From contig JACKIK010000001.1 in NCBI GenBank assembly GCA_020638455.1, positions 806,001 to 870,000 of the forward strand: a DNA stretch of 64,000 nucleotides, given 5' to 3'. Numbering within the stretch: position 1 is the stretch's first letter; every line of letters starts with the position of its first letter. The stretch comes from Hyphomonas sp. (GTDB lineage: Bacteria; Pseudomonadota; Alphaproteobacteria; Caulobacterales; Hyphomonadaceae). Positions 46,766 through 57,928 of this stretch are shown piece after piece. The notes under the pieces were generated by a model that was given only the letters and a program-made list of their open reading frames with translations, was not told where the DNA came from and did not search any database. Made by a program: the position numbers and the translations under genes.

Positions 46766-47509
46766 TCAGTGTTTGCTGCAGACCGGGCAGGCCGGATCGC
46801 GCCGCAGCACGACCGTGCGTGCCTCGCCCGACAGGCCAGACAGCAGCAGGACTCTGCCGACCAGCGGTTTGCCTGCGCCTGTGATGAGCTTGATCGCCTC
46901 CAGCGCCATCGCCGCGGCGGTCATGCCTGTTACCGCGCCCACGACCCCGACCTCGTCGCAGGCCTCTGCATCAGGCGGCGTTTCGGGCACCCAGCACCGG
47001 TAGCATGGCGCGCCGCCGCCAAGTCCCGAGGCGAACACGCTGACCTGCCCGGCCCACCCTGCAGCGGCGCCGTGCACCATCGGTCGGCCGGTTTCGTGCG
47101 CGAGCTGGTTCAGGGCGTAGCGTGTCGGGAAATTGTCGCTCGCATCGATCAACACCTGCCCGGCGGGCGCGGAGCCACCGGAAAATCTCTCAGCGCGAGG
47201 CAAAGCCCGCAGTGACGAATCCATTGCGGCAAGCCGCGCGGCGAGCGCATCCACCTTGAGGTTGCCGATATCGGCCTCCCCGAACTGGACCTGCCGCTGG
47301 AGATTTGAGCGCTCCACCCGGTCGTCGTCCCAGAGTTCGATCTCTCCAGCCCCCGCCGCCGCCAGGTACAGCGCGCACGGACCACCAAGCGCACCGGCGC
47401 CGATAATGGATACGCGCGCAGCGCGCAGCTTCTGCACGCCCGGCCCGCCGATTTCCTTCAACAGGATATGCCGCTTGTGGCGCTCGATTTCTTCCGGCGT
47501 CAGGCTCAT
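46766..47509 (-). CDS. ThiF/MoeB/HesA-type E1-like adenylyltransferase
   Basis: A 247-residue E1-like enzyme. VSIIGAGALGGPCALYLA is the ATP-binding motif, and ERSNLQRQVQF and DASDNFPTRYALNQ the adenylation motifs. Zinc is probably held by CYRC and the C-terminal CPVC. It lacks a rhodanese domain, as in MoeB/ThiF. Such enzymes activate the C-terminus of MoaD or ThiS; no cognate sulfur carrier is nearby, so the target is unknown. The start at 47509 overlaps nadD by 4 bp. Confidence 0.92.
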   Translation of the reverse strand: MSLTPEEIERHKRHILLKEIGGPGVQKLRAARVSIIGAGALGGPCALYLAAAGAGEIELWDDDRVERSNLQRQVQFGEADIGNLKVDALAARLAAMDSSLRALPRAERFSGGSAPAGQVLIDASDNFPTRYALNQLAHETGRPMVHGAAAGWAGQVSVFASGLGGGAPCYRCWVPETPPDAEACDEVGVVGAVTGMTAAAMALEAIKLITGAGKPLVGRVLLLSGLSGEARTVVLRRDPACPVCSKH

Positions 47510-48099
47510 TCCCTGCCCTCCCGGATGGCGGTCGAGGAGGACGTGTCCAGTGGCCCTTTCAGGTAGACCCAGGCTGGCGGGATCATGCCGGGCAGCAGCG
47601 GCGCCATGCTTTCCGGAATCCTGTCCTTCGTGAAGGTGCGCATGAATTTCGAATTGCGCGCACCGGGCCCAACACCCGGCCGGGCGACAATCGCAATCGG
47701 CATCAGGTGCGCAATATCGCGCCAGCGCTGCCAGTAGTGGAAGCCGACCATATTGTCGGACCCCATCAGCCAGACCAGATCGGCATGGGGGGCGTGCACC
47801 GCGATGGTCAGCAGGGTCTGCCAGGAATAGGTATAACCAAGCTGCATTTCGAGATCGGTGACGAGCATGCGCGGATGGTGCGCGGCGATCGCCTTTGCCG
47901 ACGCGAGGCGCTGGTCGAAATCTCCATGCGCCGTCTTCAGCGGGTTGCCCCGCGCGACGATCCACCAGACCCAGTCAAGGCGAAGCCGCTTCATCGCTGT
48001 CTCGGCCACATGCAGGTGGCCGGAATGGGCCGGATTGAAGCTGCCTCCGAACAATCCGATTCGCAGCCCGCTCGTCGGGCCTGGCAGCTTCACAGGCAT
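47506..48099 (-). CDS. nadD: Nicotinate-nucleotide adenylyltransferase
   Basis: A 197-residue nucleotidyltransferase that makes nicotinate adenine dinucleotide for NAD synthesis. IGLFGGSFNPAHSGHLHVAE carries the GxFxPxHxGH motif; LVWLMGSDNMVGFHYW and TSSSTAIREGRE (ISSTxIR-like) complete the site. The ATG at 48099 overlaps the proA stop by one base (TGATG); an upstream TTG at 48102 is a poorer choice. The proA-nadD order is common, but here rsfS is not next. Confidence 0.95.
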   Translation of the reverse strand: MPVKLPGPTSGLRIGLFGGSFNPAHSGHLHVAETAMKRLRLDWVWWIVARGNPLKTAHGDFDQRLASAKAIAAHHPRMLVTDLEMQLGYTYSWQTLLTIAVHAPHADLVWLMGSDNMVGFHYWQRWRDIAHLMPIAIVARPGVGPGARNSKFMRTFTKDRIPESMAPLLPGMIPPAWVYLKGPLDTSSSTAIREGRE

Positions 48100-49385
48100 C
48101 AAGGGCGGACCTGCCCCGTGCCGCGGACAAGATATTTGTAGGTGGTCAGCTGTTCTGCGCCGACGGGCCCGCGCGCATGGATGCGCCCCGTCGCGATGCC
48201 GATCTCCGCACCCATGCCGAACTCCCCGCCATCGGCGAACTGGGTCGAGGCATTATGCAGCAGGATGGCGCTGTCGACGTCTGCAAAGAACCTGTCCGCC
48301 GCCGCCTGATCCTCGGTGATGATTGCATCGGTATGCCCGGACGACCAGCGGGCAATGTGGGCAATGGCACCGTCGAGACCATCGACCACGGCCACTGCGA
48401 GGATCGGGGCGAGGTACTCCGTAGACCAATCTTCCTCGCGCGCAGCGACCATCGCGGGTACAATGGCGCGGGCAAGCGCATCTCCCCTCAATTCGCACCC
48501 GGCTGCCTCCAGCGCTTCGGTCAGCTCCGGCAGCAAGGATTCTGCAATGGCAGCATCCACGAGCAGCGTTTCCGCGGCACCGCAGATGCCGGTGCGCCGC
48601 ATCTTGGCATTGACGGTAATGGCGACTGCCTTGTCCGGATCGGCCGCGCCGTCGACATAGACATGGCACAGCCCTTCAAGATGACCGATTACCGGCACGC
48701 GGGCGTCCATCTGCACCCGCTCGACCAGGCTGCGCCCGCCACGCGGCACGATCACGTCCACCTGGCCCTCGAGGCCGGACAGGAGGTGGCCCACGGCTTC
48801 CCGGTCCTGCGTCGGCACCAGCTGGATCGCATCTTCGGGCAGGCCTTCGGCACCTAGGGCAAGGCGCATCGCGGCCACCAGCGCCCGTGACGACCGCGCG
48901 CTTTCCGATCCGCAGCGGAGGATCGCCGCATTGCCGGACCGCAGGCACAACGCCCCGGCATCGGCGGTCACATTCGGCCGGCTCTCATAGATGATCCCGA
49001 TCACGCCCAGCGGCACGGCGACACGCGCAATGTCGAGCCCGGACGGCACCGTCCAGCGGGCCAGCTCCCGGCCAATGGGATCGGGCAGCGCCGCCACGGC
49101 CTCAACGCCTTTCGCGATCCCCTCGACGCGCGCCTCGTCCAACGCCAGCCGGTCCAGCATGGCCGCGTCCAGCCCCTTGGCGCGGCCGGCCGCCATATCG
49201 TCCGCATTGGCGGCAAGAATCTCCGGCGCGGCCGCGCGGATTCCAGCCGCAATCGCATTCAGGCCGCGCGTACGGTCCTTCGCGCCGAGCTTGCCAAGCG
49301 CACGCGAGGCCGCACGGGCCCGGCGACCCATGTCCAGCAGCGTTTCTGCAATGTCTGCGCTCGGAGGTGGCGTTTGAACGGTCAT
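48099..49385 (-). CDS. proA: Gamma-glutamyl phosphate reductase
   Basis: A 428-residue aldehyde-dehydrogenase-fold enzyme that reduces gamma-glutamyl phosphate to glutamate semialdehyde in proline synthesis. VIGIIYESRPNVTADAGALC and NAAILRCGSESARSS are the nucleotide-binding segments; the catalytic Cys is in RRTGICGAAETLLVD; AEIGIATGRIHARGPVG is near the end. The start MTVQTPPPSAD at 49385 was chosen over upstream frame extension. proB is not in the window. Confidence 0.96.
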   Translation of the reverse strand: MTVQTPPPSADIAETLLDMGRRARAASRALGKLGAKDRTRGLNAIAAGIRAAAPEILAANADDMAAGRAKGLDAAMLDRLALDEARVEGIAKGVEAVAALPDPIGRELARWTVPSGLDIARVAVPLGVIGIIYESRPNVTADAGALCLRSGNAAILRCGSESARSSRALVAAMRLALGAEGLPEDAIQLVPTQDREAVGHLLSGLEGQVDVIVPRGGRSLVERVQMDARVPVIGHLEGLCHVYVDGAADPDKAVAITVNAKMRRTGICGAAETLLVDAAIAESLLPELTEALEAAGCELRGDALARAIVPAMVAAREEDWSTEYLAPILAVAVVDGLDGAIAHIARWSSGHTDAIITEDQAAADRFFADVDSAILLHNASTQFADGGEFGMGAEIGIATGRIHARGPVGAEQLTTYKYLVRGTGQVRP

Positions 49386-49428
49386 GCGCTTCAAGTGCCG
49401 CAAACGCGCCTGTCCCGCAAGACTTGGC

Positions 49429-50337
49429 TCAAGGCAGCGAGCGGAGGAAGTCGAGAGAGGCATCCGCCAAGGGGGCGCGATCGGCCTGTCCGCTCGCCTT
49501 CGCCGTCACATAGAGTGCTTCTCCGAACGCCGTGAGATTGTGCAGGCGCCGCAGGGCTGCCTCGGACTGGTAGGCGTTCTCCCGCAACAGGCCGTCATCC
49601 GGCCACAGACCTGAAAGCCAGGCCGGCCATGACTCCGCAGGATAGAAGTCGCGCCCCGCCAGATAGTAGACCGGCGCCGCCAGCCGCGCCGGCTCACCGA
49701 ACACATAGGCGTGCGCGCTGGTTCCTGCCTTGGATGCGATGGCGGCGAGCATGATATCCGCATCCGCCTTCTCGAGCCGCTCGTTGAGCGCGAGCTGGGT
49801 GAAAATGTCGGCGCTATGCGCAACGCCATGGCGCCAGCCGTCCGCATCGCTGAAGCCGCGATAATCTGCCAGCCGCGTCATGTAGACCGCTGCGGCGGCA
49901 ACAAGACCGCTTCGCTCGTCCGGGTCCATCCAGGGCTCAAGCCGGTCGGTCCGTGCCACTTCAGACAGGACGAGCGCCGCAAACGGCCCACGAAAACCTT
50001 CCGGATCGCCCGCTGCATCAGCCAGCTTTTCGAGCAACCTCCCTTTCAGCGCGCGGAGCGTGCCGGTGTCCAGCATGTTCCCCCGCATCATCGCGGCATA
50101 GGTTTCATACGCAAAGCCGTCCCGGACCTCCGGGTCCCGGTCTTCGAGGCAGGCCACCATGTCGAGCGCCAGCTGGTTGCGCTCCGTTTCCGGTAACGCC
50201 GCAATCGCATCGTTCCGCGCCTCGGGCGGCAGGACAAAGCGCTCTGCGGCGGCACACATCGCCTTCTCCCGGGCGGGCGGCATGCCGGCGCAGGCCGCCA
50301 GGCTCAGCAGGACGGACATCAGCGCGGCACGGATCAT
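49429..50337 (-). CDS. DUF2785-like lipoprotein
   Basis: A 302-residue protein with lipoprotein signal MIRAALMSVLLSLAACAG. The all-helical mature part contains DGWRHGVAHSADIFTQL, resembling the WxHaxAHgAD motif of DUF2785 proteins. Function unknown. It is divergent from the acyl-CoA ligase gene with 110 bp between, and has no same-strand neighbour closer than proA. Confidence 0.82.
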   Translation of the reverse strand: MIRAALMSVLLSLAACAGMPPAREKAMCAAAERFVLPPEARNDAIAALPETERNQLALDMVACLEDRDPEVRDGFAYETYAAMMRGNMLDTGTLRALKGRLLEKLADAAGDPEGFRGPFAALVLSEVARTDRLEPWMDPDERSGLVAAAAVYMTRLADYRGFSDADGWRHGVAHSADIFTQLALNERLEKADADIMLAAIASKAGTSAHAYVFGEPARLAAPVYYLAGRDFYPAESWPAWLSGLWPDDGLLRENAYQSEAALRRLHNLTAFGEALYVTAKASGQADRAPLADASLDFLRSLP

Positions 50338-50447
50338 CGTTGGCTCCTTCCCTTTGGTTGCACAGACTTGCCCCCCGCTTGCGGGCTGACAAGCCGCCGG
50401 AAGGCACTAAACTCAGGCCAGACAAGATACAGATGCCGGAGGAAACC

Positions 50448-52016
50448 ATGATCGACATCGAGGCGATGCCATTTCTGGCAGATGTGCCCCGCGTGCAGGC
50501 CGTACTGCGTCCGGACGACACGGCCTTCTGGTTCGAAGGCGAGGAGACGTCCTTCCACGAACTTGATGTCCGCTCGAATCAGGTCGCCAACGGCCTGATT
50601 TCGCTCGGTGTGCAGCCCCAGGACCGGGTCGGCTATCTCGCCAAGAACACCTCGCAATACTACGAGATGCTGTATGGCTGCGCCAAGGCACGAGCCGTGA
50701 TGACCGCCGTGAACACGCGCCTTGCCGCCCCGGAAGTCACCTTTATCCTGTCCGATGCCGGCGCCAGGGTCCTGTTCGTCGGCAAGGATTTCTACGACAT
50801 GGCCGAACAGATCCGGGACGAGCCGCCGGATATTGTCGAGATCGTCGCGATCGACGGCGGACATCCCGAATGGCCGGCCTATGACGCCTGGCGCGATGCC
50901 CAGAGTGCCACAGCCCCCCGCCGTAAACCGCTGCCGGACGACGATGTCATCCAGCTCTACACGTCGGGCACGACCGGCCTGCCGAAGGGTGTGCAGCTCA
51001 CCAATCAGAATTACCGCGCCCTGTTCGAACAGGCGCGCCAGCTCGAATGGTCGAGCTATGATCCGCGCGACGTCGTGATGAACGCGATGCCTCTGTTCCA
51101 TGTCGCCGGCGTCAATCTCGGCATCCTCGGCTCCATCCAGGGCGCACGTACGGTCGTTGTCCGCGAGATCGAGCCGCAGCTGATCCTGAGGCTGGTGGAG
51201 GAGCAGAAGATCAATCACGCCTTCTGGGTGCCGGCGGTGATTCTTATGCTGACCCAGCAGCCGAATGTGCGCGACATCGACTGGTCGCACCTGCGCCAGG
51301 TCTTCTACGGTGCCTCCCCCATCGCCGAGAACCTTCTCCTCGAAGCGAAGGACATCATGGGCGCCCGCTTCACCCAGCTCTATGGCCTGACTGAGACCGT
51401 CGGCGCCGGCGCATTCCTGCCGCCGGAAGCGCACGACCCGGCCTGGGGCAAGCTGCGCTCCTGCGGCGTGCCCTATCCCGGCGCAGTGATCCGGTGCGTG
51501 GATGCCGACGACAACCCTGTGCCGACCGGCGAAGTGGGCGAGATCGTGATCAAGGCCGGCTTTGTGATGAAGGGCTACTGGAACCGGCCCGAAGCGACCG
51601 CAGAGGCGATCCGGGGCGGCTTCTTCCATACCGGCGATGCGGGCTATTTCGACGAGGACGGCTTCCTTTTCATCCATGACCGGGTGAAGGACATGATCGT
51701 GTCGGGAGGCGAGAACGTCTATCCGGCAGAAGTCGAGAATGCGATTTTCGGCCATCCGGGCGTTGCCGATGTCGCGGTGATCGGCGTTCCGGACGAGAAG
51801 TGGGGCGAGGCGGTCAAGGCGATCATCGTGCCGAAGCCGGACCAGAACCCGACCCCGGAAAGCATCATCGCCTGGGCCAGGGAACGCATCGCCAGCTACA
51901 AGTGTCCGAAGACGGTGGACTTCATAGACGTCCTGCCGCGCAACCCCTCCGGCAAGATCCTGCGCAAGGACCTGCGCGAGCCGTACTGGAAAGGGCAGTC
52001 CCGCCGCGTCGGCTGA
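50448..52016 (+). CDS. Acyl-CoA synthetase (AMP-forming; fatty-acid or aromatic CoA ligase)
   Basis: A 522-residue ANL-superfamily ligase. The P-loop LYTSGTTGLPKGVQLT lies near residue 168, TQLYGLTETVGAG is the A5 region, and FHTGDAGYFDEDGFLFIHDR and VKDMIVSGGENVYPAEVENA are the A7-A8 motifs; NPSGKILRKDLRE carries the C-terminal catalytic Lys. It couples a carboxylate with CoA using ATP; chain specificity is unknown. The start MIDIEAMPFL at 50448 is set by GGAGG at 50438-50442, and the upstream ATG lacks one. Confidence 0.94.
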   Translation: MIDIEAMPFLADVPRVQAVLRPDDTAFWFEGEETSFHELDVRSNQVANGLISLGVQPQDRVGYLAKNTSQYYEMLYGCAKARAVMTAVNTRLAAPEVTFILSDAGARVLFVGKDFYDMAEQIRDEPPDIVEIVAIDGGHPEWPAYDAWRDAQSATAPRRKPLPDDDVIQLYTSGTTGLPKGVQLTNQNYRALFEQARQLEWSSYDPRDVVMNAMPLFHVAGVNLGILGSIQGARTVVVREIEPQLILRLVEEQKINHAFWVPAVILMLTQQPNVRDIDWSHLRQVFYGASPIAENLLLEAKDIMGARFTQLYGLTETVGAGAFLPPEAHDPAWGKLRSCGVPYPGAVIRCVDADDNPVPTGEVGEIVIKAGFVMKGYWNRPEATAEAIRGGFFHTGDAGYFDEDGFLFIHDRVKDMIVSGGENVYPAEVENAIFGHPGVADVAVIGVPDEKWGEAVKAIIVPKPDQNPTPESIIAWARERIASYKCPKTVDFIDVLPRNPSGKILRKDLREPYWKGQSRRVG

Positions 52017-52157
52017 CCGCCGCGCCGCGCTCGGTGCCCGGCCTCTCCCCGCCGCGATCGGCAGTATGCTGAATCAATTGCGAATCTTACCGGGCAAAGT
52101 CGATTTGACCTGCGGCGGGCCTTGCCGGACACTGCCTGCCAGCAGGGAGACCTCACC

Positions 52158-52565
52158 ATGAACGGCTGGAAACTCTTCTTCTGGATCGCCGCGGCCTACA
52201 ACTGGATGGCCGGCATCCCGCTCTACATCGCGCCCGCAGCGATGGTGGATTTCGTCGGCGGCACGGCCGGTACGGCGGATCTTGCGCTGATGAAGATCAC
52301 CGGCGCGCTGATCGTCTGCTTCGGCATCGTACTGGCGGTCGTTGCCAACGATCCGATCCGGTTCCGGATGGTTCTGTGGAGCGTCGTTGTCGGCAAGCTC
52401 GGCCTCGGGCTGGTCTATGTCGGCGACTGGTTCCTCGGCACCATCCCCTGGTCGACCATCACCCTGTCGCTCGTTGACCTTGCGCTCAACGTCGTCGTGC
52501 TGTTCTTCCTGTTCCGGCGGCCACTGAAAAGCCAGCTCGCCGACTACCGGACCGCAGCTGCCTGA
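52158..52565 (+). CDS. Small four-helix membrane protein, unknown function
   Basis: A 135-residue integral membrane protein with about four hydrophobic helices (residues 4-30, 45-66, 72-92, 98-122): KLFFWIAAAYNWMAGIPLY, ALIVCFGIVLAVVAND, LWSVVVGKLGLGLVYVGD and ITLSLVDLALNVVVLFFLF. I do not recognise a characterised family. A GGGAGAC site precedes the ATG. Confidence 0.82.
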   Translation: MNGWKLFFWIAAAYNWMAGIPLYIAPAAMVDFVGGTAGTADLALMKITGALIVCFGIVLAVVANDPIRFRMVLWSVVVGKLGLGLVYVGDWFLGTIPWSTITLSLVDLALNVVVLFFLFRRPLKSQLADYRTAAA

Positions 52566-52580
52566 AGCAGGGCCGGCGTC

Positions 52581-52850
52581 TCAGTGCACCAGTTTCAGCC
52601 AGTCGCGCGCAGCGGCAAGCGCCAGCTTGACCTCTTCCGAGCTCAGCAGATCGGCCATTTCCTGACGCTGGACCTTGGCATCGTCATGGCCCCTTGCGGC
52701 GGCCAGGTTGAACCATTTGTGCGCTGAAACGAGGTCGATGTCTGCATCAATCCCGGCCGCGCAGGCGAGACCTGCCTGGTAGAGGTCTTCCGCGGCGGCT
52801 TCCGGACCGAGCAGTGCGCCGGGAGGAAGCGGTAAATCCGAATAAGGCAT
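52581..52850 (-). CDS. Sel1-like repeat protein
   Basis: An 89-residue protein with one Sel1/TPR-like repeat: AEDLYQAGLACAAGIDADI and LVSAHKWFNLAAARGHDDA, then a C-terminal helix with LALAAARDWLKLVH. Single-repeat proteins like this are found next to carD in relatives (recalled context). Probably a protein-interaction module. The RBS AGGAG is 6 bp before the ATG. Confidence 0.85.
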   Translation of the reverse strand: MPYSDLPLPPGALLGPEAAAEDLYQAGLACAAGIDADIDLVSAHKWFNLAAARGHDDAKVQRQEMADLLSSEEVKLALAAARDWLKLVH

Positions 52851-52870
52851 TTCATTCTCCTGTCACCCAG

Positions 52871-52906
52871 GCCCGCCTGCCGGACTTCGGTCCGTGTCCA
52901 GCGGGC
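52871..52906. other. Nested dyad with UUCG-type tetraloop in the Sel1 gene leader
   Basis: CGGAC/GTCCG around TTCG (52881-52894) is nested in GCCCGC/GCGGGC (52871-52906). It lies 21-56 bases upstream of the Sel1-like start, in its likely 5' leader. The role is unknown: it could be an RNA structure or the remains of a terminator. Confidence 0.4.
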
Positions 52907-53048
52907 TTTCCCAAGTGCCGCGCGGAATATCCGGCGACGGAGCAAATCGTGCCTCTGACGGTTTTCATTAAGGTTAACGGGAGGGGCCCGCACACGCGGC
53001 TTCGTTAAGATCGTGGCGCGCCGCGTTTACTTCTGCCCCGAAAACGAA

Positions 53049-53078
53049 GCCGCCCCGCAGGAAATCCAGCGGGGCGGC
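53049..53078 (-). terminator. Rho-independent terminator of carD
   Basis: A perfect 10-bp stem GCCGCCCCGC/GCGGGGCGGC with a 10-nt loop lies 31 bp after the carD stop, followed on the minus strand by TTCGTTTTCG. Confidence 0.8.
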
Positions 53079-53108
53079 GTTGAATCCGGACTGTCAGCCG
53101 TCTGCCTT

Positions 53109-53633
53109 TCAGGCGGCGACCTTCTTCTTGGCCAGCGACTTGGCCAGTTTTTCCATTGCCACGGCCTTGTCGATGTTCTCGACAGCGGCGAGCTCGCGGG
53201 CCATCCGGTCCAGGGCGCTCTCGTACAGCTGGCGCTCGGAATAGGACTGTTCCGGCTGGTCGTCGCCGCGGTGCAGGTCGCGCACGACTTCCGCGATCGA
53301 GATCAGGTCGCCCGAATTGATCTTGGCTTCATATTCCTGGGCCCGGCGCGACCACATGGTACGCTTGATGCGGGCCTTGCCGCCCAGCGTCTTGAGGGCG
53401 TCGTCGACCAGCTTCGAGCCGGCCAGCGCGCGCATGCCCGAGGCTTCGGCGCGATTGGTCGGCACGCGCAGGATCATCTTGTCCTGGTCGAAGGCCACCA
53501 CATAGACCTCCAGTTCCATACCGGCCACAGTCTGCTTCTCGACGCTGGTGATCTTGCCCACCCCGTGTGCGGGATAAACGACGCTTTGACCCACCCCGAA
53601 CGTCAGTGCCGCAGTATCTGCTTTTTTCGCCAT
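53109..53633 (-). CDS. carD: CarD family transcription regulator
   Basis: A 174-residue protein: the N-terminal Tudor-like RNA-polymerase-interacting domain (TFGVGQSVVYPAHGVGKITSVE, residues 11-75) and a C-terminal helical DNA-binding domain (about 85-174). CarD binds the RNA polymerase beta subunit and stabilises open promoter complexes. The C-terminus is Lys-rich (KLAKSLAKKKVAA). It is transcribed alone, with its own candidate promoter and terminator. Confidence 0.96.
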   Translation of the reverse strand: MAKKADTAALTFGVGQSVVYPAHGVGKITSVEKQTVAGMELEVYVVAFDQDKMILRVPTNRAEASGMRALAGSKLVDDALKTLGGKARIKRTMWSRRAQEYEAKINSGDLISIAEVVRDLHRGDDQPEQSYSERQLYESALDRMARELAAVENIDKAVAMEKLAKSLAKKKVAA

Positions 53634-53747
53634 TTCGGATATCGCCCTTTTCTACGCATTTAGAGCCGAACGATCCCACCACAGTCCGCAAGGTTCACGG
53701 TCTGAGTAGGGAAATCCGGCTCTTTGTCATTTATTGCTCAAGACTGC

Positions 53748-53776
53748 TGTGTATCACAAATCTGTATGAATTTCAA
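53748..53776 (-). promoter_or_regulatory. Candidate promoter for carD
   Basis: On the minus strand TTGAAA (53776-53771) and TACACA (53753-53748) are 17 bp apart, about 115 bp before the carD ATG in the AT-rich gap between fdxA and carD. The -10 match is weak. Confidence 0.35.
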
Positions 53777-53862
53777 CAGCTCGCCTCAGGGGTTAACCAT
53801 AGGTGAAGCTAACGAAGCCCCGGAATTCGTTAACTTTTCTTCAGACCTGCAGCAGATACAGC

Positions 53863-53884
53863 GCCTAAGGAGATTTCCCTAGGC
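53863..53884 (-). terminator. Weak hairpin after fdxA
   Basis: A stem GCCTA(a)GGA / TCC(c)TAGGC with one mismatch and a 4-nt loop lies directly after the fdxA stop codon. No T run follows on the minus strand, so termination is uncertain. Confidence 0.4.
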
Positions 53885-53885
53885 C

Positions 53886-54227
53886 TCAGTCGCCAGTGCC
53901 GGGATTGGCGCTGAAATACTTTTCCAGCTTTCCGGTTTCCTGCGCGAACTGTTCCCGGTCGGCCGGCGGCTCTTTCATCCGCGTGATGTTCGGCCAGACT
54001 TTCGCGTAATCGGAGTTCAGCTTCAGCCATTTGCCGTCGCGGTCGTCCTCGGTGTCGGGCTTGATCGCTTCGACCGGGCATTCCGGCTCGCAGACGCCGC
54101 AGTCGATACATTCTTCCGGGTGAATGACAAGCATGTTCTCACCCTCATAGAAGCAATCGACGGGGCACACCTCGACGCAGTCCATGTATTTGCAGCGAAT
54201 GCAGGCATCGACGACGATATAAGTCAT
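53886..54227 (-). CDS. fdxA: 7Fe ferredoxin FdxA
   Basis: A 113-residue ferredoxin. The N-terminal cluster motif CIRCKYMDCVEVCPVDCF and the second CIDCGVCEPECPVEAI together bind one 3Fe-4S and one 4Fe-4S cluster. The C-terminal extension (residues 58-113, VWPNITRMKEPPAD) is typical of the Azotobacter FdI-like type. It carries electrons in the cytosol; the partner is unknown. It is next to the TerB-like gene on the same strand. Confidence 0.96.
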   Translation of the reverse strand: MTYIVVDACIRCKYMDCVEVCPVDCFYEGENMLVIHPEECIDCGVCEPECPVEAIKPDTEDDRDGKWLKLNSDYAKVWPNITRMKEPPADREQFAQETGKLEKYFSANPGTGD

Positions 54228-54310
54228 AGACGGAAGGCCTCTTTTCCCAACTCAGCAGGGGCGAAATGGCGCGCACGCAAGCCCATGTCAATGCGGCAGA
54301 CTGTTGAGTT

Positions 54311-54748
54311 TCAGGCCTGCCGTGCCTCAGCGCGCTGACGGGCCTGTGCACGGGCGATATCGTCGACATAGAGCAAGGAGGCGACATGCCGGATGAAGGC
54401 GTCCTCCTCGTCGCTGCGCTGGCCGTCCGAAAGGGCCACGCGGTAGAGGCCCTCGATGATCGCCACACGCTTGTCCATCGGCAGTTTCTTGGCGTGCCGG
54501 GTGAAGTGGAAGGCATCCACCGCCTCTTCCGCCAGCGTCTCGCCCTCCGAGATCAGCTCATCCACCTTGTCGGCTTCGAGATCGAATGCCTCAAGCAGGA
54601 TTTCGGCGATCATGTCGCTCTCGATATTGACGTAAACCCCGTCCACCAGCGCCGCCTCGACCAGCAGGGCGGCCGCGGCGAGGTGCGGGTCCATGTCCCG
54701 CTCTGCGGGGGTCTTGCTCCGGAAGAGGTCTCTCAGGGACTTGATCAC
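54311..54748 (-). CDS. TerB family (tellurite-resistance TerB-like) protein
   Basis: A 145-residue all-helical protein similar to the TerB domain: LAAAALLVEAALVDGVYVNIE and MDKRVAIIEGLYRVALSDGQRSDEE have the acidic loop positions of the family. No other Ter genes are near, so tellurite resistance is not supported; lone TerB proteins are commonly linked to membrane or metal homeostasis of unknown type. It overlaps the S4 gene by 4 bp. Confidence 0.85.
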   Translation of the reverse strand: MIKSLRDLFRSKTPAERDMDPHLAAAALLVEAALVDGVYVNIESDMIAEILLEAFDLEADKVDELISEGETLAEEAVDAFHFTRHAKKLPMDKRVAIIEGLYRVALSDGQRSDEEDAFIRHVASLLYVDDIARAQARQRAEARQA

Positions 54749-55026
54749 GTTTCGCCCTCCAGGAGCCGGTACAGGTCCCGGGCCTCGGCCGGCGGGCCGC
54801 GCCGGGTGCCGAGGTCCAGGATTTCAATGGTGGATATATGTGCCCCCCGGGCGAGGGTGACAATATCGCCGGCTGTAATGGCGGTTGCGGGTTTGTCGAC
54901 GCGGCGTGTGAGGCCGTCATGGGTGATACGGGCGCCGTGGCCTCGGATGTGGCCGGCGGCGAGGGTGCGTGTCTTGAAAAAGCGGGCCCGCCACAACCAG
55001 ACATCGAGGCGCAGCGTGTCCGCCAT
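54745..55026 (-). CDS. S4 domain RNA-binding protein (Hsp15-like)
   Basis: A 93-residue protein with an N-terminal S4 fold (LRLDVWLWRARFFKTRTLAAG, residues 5-25, then GHGARITHDGLTRRV). It resembles Hsp15/HslR, which binds stalled 50S-nascent chain complexes. In this cluster it lies directly after a SUV3-like helicase gene (2 bp gap) and overlaps the TerB-like gene by 4 bp, suggesting a common RNA-related operon. Confidence 0.92.
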   Translation of the reverse strand: MADTLRLDVWLWRARFFKTRTLAAGHIRGHGARITHDGLTRRVDKPATAITAGDIVTLARGAHISTIEILDLGTRRGPPAEARDLYRLLEGET

Positions 55027-55028
55027 GC

Positions 55029-57740
<2,712 letters not shown>

Positions 57741-57811
57741 CGGCTTGGGGTGGGGGTGGACGAGGCGGAAGTCAAGCGGGGCCAGCCGCTTTCATGAAGG
57801 AGTTGTTGGTG

Positions 57812-57913
57812 CCGCAGACCCCTGCGAAGGCAGGGGTCCATGGACCACAATTAGCCCCCGGCGCTCAGGGCAAAGTTCGGTCCATGGATGCCTGCCTGCG
57901 CAGGCATCTGCGG
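57812..57913. repeat. Composite palindromic (REPIN-like) element C
   Basis: Hairpin 1 is GACCCCTGC/GCAGGGGTC with loop GAAG (57817-57838); hairpin 2 is GATGCCTGC/GCAGGCATC with loop CTGC (57887-57908). They are joined by inverted CATGGACC (57839-57846) and GGTCCATG (57879-57886) around a 32-nt spacer, and enclosed by CCGCA and TGCGG. It lies immediately downstream of the GIY-YIG gene. Confidence 0.9.
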
Positions 57914-57928
57914 AGAGTGTGTGGGATC

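Noticed and set aside
52967..53020. Possible CtrA sites (TTAA pairs near 52967-52980 and other GTTAAC motifs in intergenic DNA)
   Set aside because: The spacing does not fit TTAA-N7-TTAA at any of the places checked, so only isolated half-site-like words remain.
54311..54748. Tellurite-resistance operon
   Set aside because: Only a single TerB-like gene is present; no terZACDE genes are nearby.
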